From the NCBI GenBank assembly GCA_029247985.1, contig JAQWKF010000109.1:1-9289 (forward strand): DNA of 9,289 nt, written 5' to 3'. Positions 6,926 through 9,289 of the stretch are shown here, in pieces. The notes under the pieces were generated by a model. The model was given only the letters and a program-made list of their open reading frames with translations. It did no database searches and had not been told where the DNA came from. A program made the position numbers and the translations under genes. This stretch comes from Flavobacteriaceae bacterium. Lineage in GTDB: Bacteria; Bacteroidota; Bacteroidia; Flavobacteriales; Flavobacteriaceae. The number at the start of each line of letters is the position of its first letter. Position 1 is the stretch's first letter.

Positions 6926-9289
6926 TTATGTTTTTAATTCCTGCCGTAAAAAACGGGCAGTGTGGTTAGACGTATTTTTAATGATTTCCTCAGGTGTGCC
7001 TGTGCAACATATAGTTCCGCCTTTTGCCCCACCTTCAGGACCAATATCAATGATATGATCCATCTGTTTGATTACATCCATATTGTGTTCGATGATAATC
7101 ATGGTGTTTCCTTTGTCGACCAATCGGTTGAGTACGTTCATCAGTACCCGAATATCTTCAAAGTGTAACCCCGTGGTAGGTTCATCCAAAATATACAAGG
7201 TTTGTCCTGTATCTTTTTTGGATAATTCAGCAGCCAACTTGATACGTTGGGCTTCGCCACCTGAGAGCGTTGTAGATTGTTGTCCAAGTGTAATATACCC
7301 CAATCCAACGTCTTGAATGGTTTTTAATTTACGATAAATTTTGGGATATGGTTCAAAAAAGCGGCACGCATCGTTGATCGTCATCTCTAAAACGTCGCTT
7401 ATGTTTTTATTTCGATACTTGATTTCGAGTGTTTCTCTATTGAATCTTTTACCGTAACAGGCATCACAATGTACATACACATCAGGTAAAAAGTTCATTT
7501 CAATGGTTTTTACGCCTGCACCTTGACACGTTTCACAACGGCCGCCTTTTACATTAAAACTAAATCTGCCAGGCTTATAACCACGTATCAGCGATTCTGG
7601 AGTTTTGGTGAACAATTGGCGAATTTCTCCAAAAACGCCTGTGTAGGTTACAGGATTGCTTCGAGGGGTACGGCCAATCGGCGATTGGTTGATGTCAATT
7701 ACTTTGTCAATGTGCGCCAAACCTTTGATTGAATCGTAGGGTAGGGGCTTCTTAACTGCTTTGAAGAAATGCTGGTTTAGAATTGGATAAAGGGTTTCGT
7801 TTATCAGCGTGGATTTTCCACTCCCAGACACTCCTGTAACGCCAATCATGCTGCCAAGTGGTATGCTGAGGTCTACATGTTTGAGATTATTCCCCGTACA
7901 GCCTTTTAATTCTAGTTTTTTTCCGTTTCCTAAGCGTCTTTCTTTTGGAACTTCAATTTGTTTTTTTCCTGTCAAATAGGCTGCGGTGTCCGTACCCATC
8001 TGCTTTATCTGCTTCGGATGATCTGCTGCAACAACCTTTCCACCGTGACGTCCAGCGCCTGGTCCCATATCTATCAAGTAATCTGCCTTGAGCATGATGT
8101 CTTTGTCGTGCTCAACTACAATTACCGAATTGCCGATATCACGCAATTGCATTAGCGATTCTATGAGTTTTTCGTTGTCGCGTTGGTGCAAGCCAATACT
8201 AGGTTCGTCTAAAATATACAGTACACCAACCAATTGAGCTCCAATTTGTGTAGCTAAACGAATGCGTTGTGCTTCGCCTCCAGAAAGCGTTTTGGCACTT
8301 CGGTTTAAAGAGAGATATTCTAACCCAACATCGAGAAGGAACTGCAAACGCTTTTCTATTTCAATCAGTACTTCATGAGCAATGATACGTTGCTTTTCGG
8401 ATAAAGCAGAGCGAATGCCTTGCACCCAGCTATGTAATTGCGCAATGTCCATTTCGGTCAAATCTGCAATCCCTTTGTCGCCTACTTTAAAGAAAAGGGC
8501 TTCTTTTCTGAGCCTTGAGCCAGCGCAGCTAGGGCATTTGATTTCATCCATAAAGCCTTTTGCCCACCGCTTGAGCGCAGATGTATGTGCCTCTTTGAAT
8601 TGATGCTCCAAAAATGGAATGACACCATCGTAATCAATGCTGTAATTTCTGGTGATCCCCAAAGACTTAGAGGCTACAGAAAAGCGTTCATTGCCACCGT
8701 TTAATATCACTTCCATACCATCTTTAGGAATGTCTTTTATCGGGTCTGTAAGTGAAAAATTATAACGTTGAGCGATGCTGTTCATTTGCTTAAATGTCCA
8801 ATTGCTTTTTTCTTCTCCTAATGGGGCAATACCACCAGCCTTTATAGAAACAGTTGTGTCGGGAATGATTTTTTTATGGTTGACCTTGTGCACCACACCC
8901 AAACCGTTACAAGCTGGACACATGCCTTTTGGAGAGTTAAATGAAAAAGTATTGGGCTCTGGAGCTGCATATGATATACCACTACTAGGACACATTAATT
9001 TACGACTGTAGAAGCGTGTTTTTTCTGTTTCGTAATCGTAAATCATCAGCATGTCATTGCCGTGATACATGGCGGTTTCAATACTACCTGCTAGACGCTT
9101 GCTGTCGGTTTTTGAGCTTTTGACTAGTAACCTATCGATAACAATTTCAATATCGTGGTTTTTGTACCGATCAAGTTTAAAATTGGGCACCAATTCTACA
9201 AAAGTTCCATCTGTTCGCACCCTTGTGAATCCTTGTTTAAAAATAGAGGCAAAGAGTTCGCGGTAGTGTCCCTTTCTCGATTGTACGAC
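6926..9289 (-). CDS. uvrA: UvrABC excinuclease subunit A, C-terminal 787 residues (N-terminus beyond the window)
   Basis: UvrA is the ATP-dependent damage sensor of nucleotide excision repair; its dimer scans DNA with UvrB. The frame is open to the right edge, starting VVQSRKGHYREL, so the GTG at 9220 is an internal valine codon, not the start. About 150 N-terminal residues, including the first Walker A, are missing if the length is the usual 940 or so. Counting from the edge: zinc module 1 is CPSS (100-103) with CPAC (124-127), and CPSC (252-255) follows. ATPase I has signature LSGGEAQ (335-341) and Walker B LYILDEP (357-363). ATPase II has Walker A GVSGSGKST (486-494), a second signature (675-681) and Walker B (698-704). 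The main zinc finger has CETC (585-588) and CDAC (608-611). The first module lacks one cysteine. The gene heads the uvrA-LOG-M1-like block. Any promoter or LexA site lies outside the window. Confidence 0.97.
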   Translation of the reverse strand, partial: VVQSRKGHYRELFASIFKQGFTRVRTDGTFVELVPNFKLDRYKNHDIEIVIDRLLVKSSKTDSKRLAGSIETAMYHGNDMLMIYDYETEKTRFYSRKLMCPSSGISYAAPEPNTFSFNSPKGMCPACNGLGVVHKVNHKKIIPDTTVSIKAGGIAPLGEEKSNWTFKQMNSIAQRYNFSLTDPIKDIPKDGMEVILNGGNERFSVASKSLGITRNYSIDYDGVIPFLEHQFKEAHTSALKRWAKGFMDEIKCPSCAGSRLRKEALFFKVGDKGIADLTEMDIAQLHSWVQGIRSALSEKQRIIAHEVLIEIEKRLQFLLDVGLEYLSLNRSAKTLSGGEAQRIRLATQIGAQLVGVLYILDEPSIGLHQRDNEKLIESLMQLRDIGNSVIVVEHDKDIMLKADYLIDMGPGAGRHGGKVVAADHPKQIKQMGTDTAAYLTGKKQIEVPKERRLGNGKKLELKGCTGNNLKHVDLSIPLGSMIGVTGVSGSGKSTLINETLYPILNQHFFKAVKKPLPYDSIKGLAHIDKVIDINQSPIGRTPRSNPVTYTGVFGEIRQLFTKTPESLIRGYKPGRFSFNVKGGRCETCQGAGVKTIEMNFLPDVYVHCDACYGKRFNRETLEIKYRNKNISDVLEMTINDACRFFEPYPKIYRKLKTIQDVGLGYITLGQQSTTLSGGEAQRIKLAAELSKKDTGQTLYILDEPTTGLHFEDIRVLMNVLNRLVDKGNTMIIIEHNMDVIKQMDHIIDIGPEGGAKGGTICCTGTPEEIIKNTSNHTARFLRQELKT

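Noticed and set aside
6780..7316. Overlapping plus-strand open frames opposite the LOG gene and uvrA
   Set aside because: All are antisense to highly conserved coding sequence and have no motif of their own.
9218..9220. GTG as the start codon of uvrA
   Set aside because: The frame continues to the window edge, and the upstream residues (VVQSRKGHYREL and following) match conserved UvrA sequence, so this GTG is an internal valine codon.

Overview
The window looks like a core-genome segment of a Bacteroidota chromosome, most likely Flavobacteriia. Three things point there: the protein sequences themselves (a fused E1 alpha/beta 2-oxoacid dehydrogenase, a Bacteroidota-type HolA, a UvrA with the CPSSG variant of its first zinc module), the absence of Shine-Dalgarno sequences before the genes, and a TAnnTTTG-type -7 promoter element. 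It is almost fully coding. The intergenic stretches are about 29, 43, 3 and 3 bases, so no region over 300 bases lacks a gene. I see no RNA gene, mobile element, CRISPR array or long repeat.

Layout from left to right. Positions 1-32 (-) hold the first ten codons of a divergent gene, probably a small stand-alone HsdR N-terminal-domain protein. Positions 62-1063 (+) are holA, the delta subunit of the DNA polymerase III clamp loader, starting at TTG. It converges on, and overlaps by 4 bases, a large fused 2-oxoacid dehydrogenase E1 alpha/beta gene (1060-3468, -). Upstream of that gene on the minus strand are a 910-residue exported protein (3512-6244, -), which pairs a decayed M1-peptidase-like region with a C-terminal part that reads as an outer-membrane beta-barrel; a LOG-family Rossmann-fold protein (6248-6922, -); and the C-terminal 787 residues of UvrA (6926-9289, -), whose N-terminus lies beyond the right edge.

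uvrA, the LOG gene and the M1-like gene form a tight operon-like block. All three are in one reading frame, each junction being a TAA stop, one GTN codon and the next start, so translational coupling is likely. The E1 gene follows after a short gap holding a weak hairpin and a TAAATTTG element, so it probably has its own promoter. UvrA acts in nucleotide excision repair, HolA in replication, LOG-family proteins on nucleoside monophosphates, and E1 in oxidative decarboxylation of 2-oxoacids. Only the uvrA-LOG-M1-like block has a layout that suggests joint expression.

No wholly new system is evident. The points most worth a second look are the swapped metal-ligand pattern in the E1 thiamine-diphosphate motif, the loss of the zinc motif in the M1-like protein together with its apparent barrel domain, and the in-frame junctions of the uvrA block.
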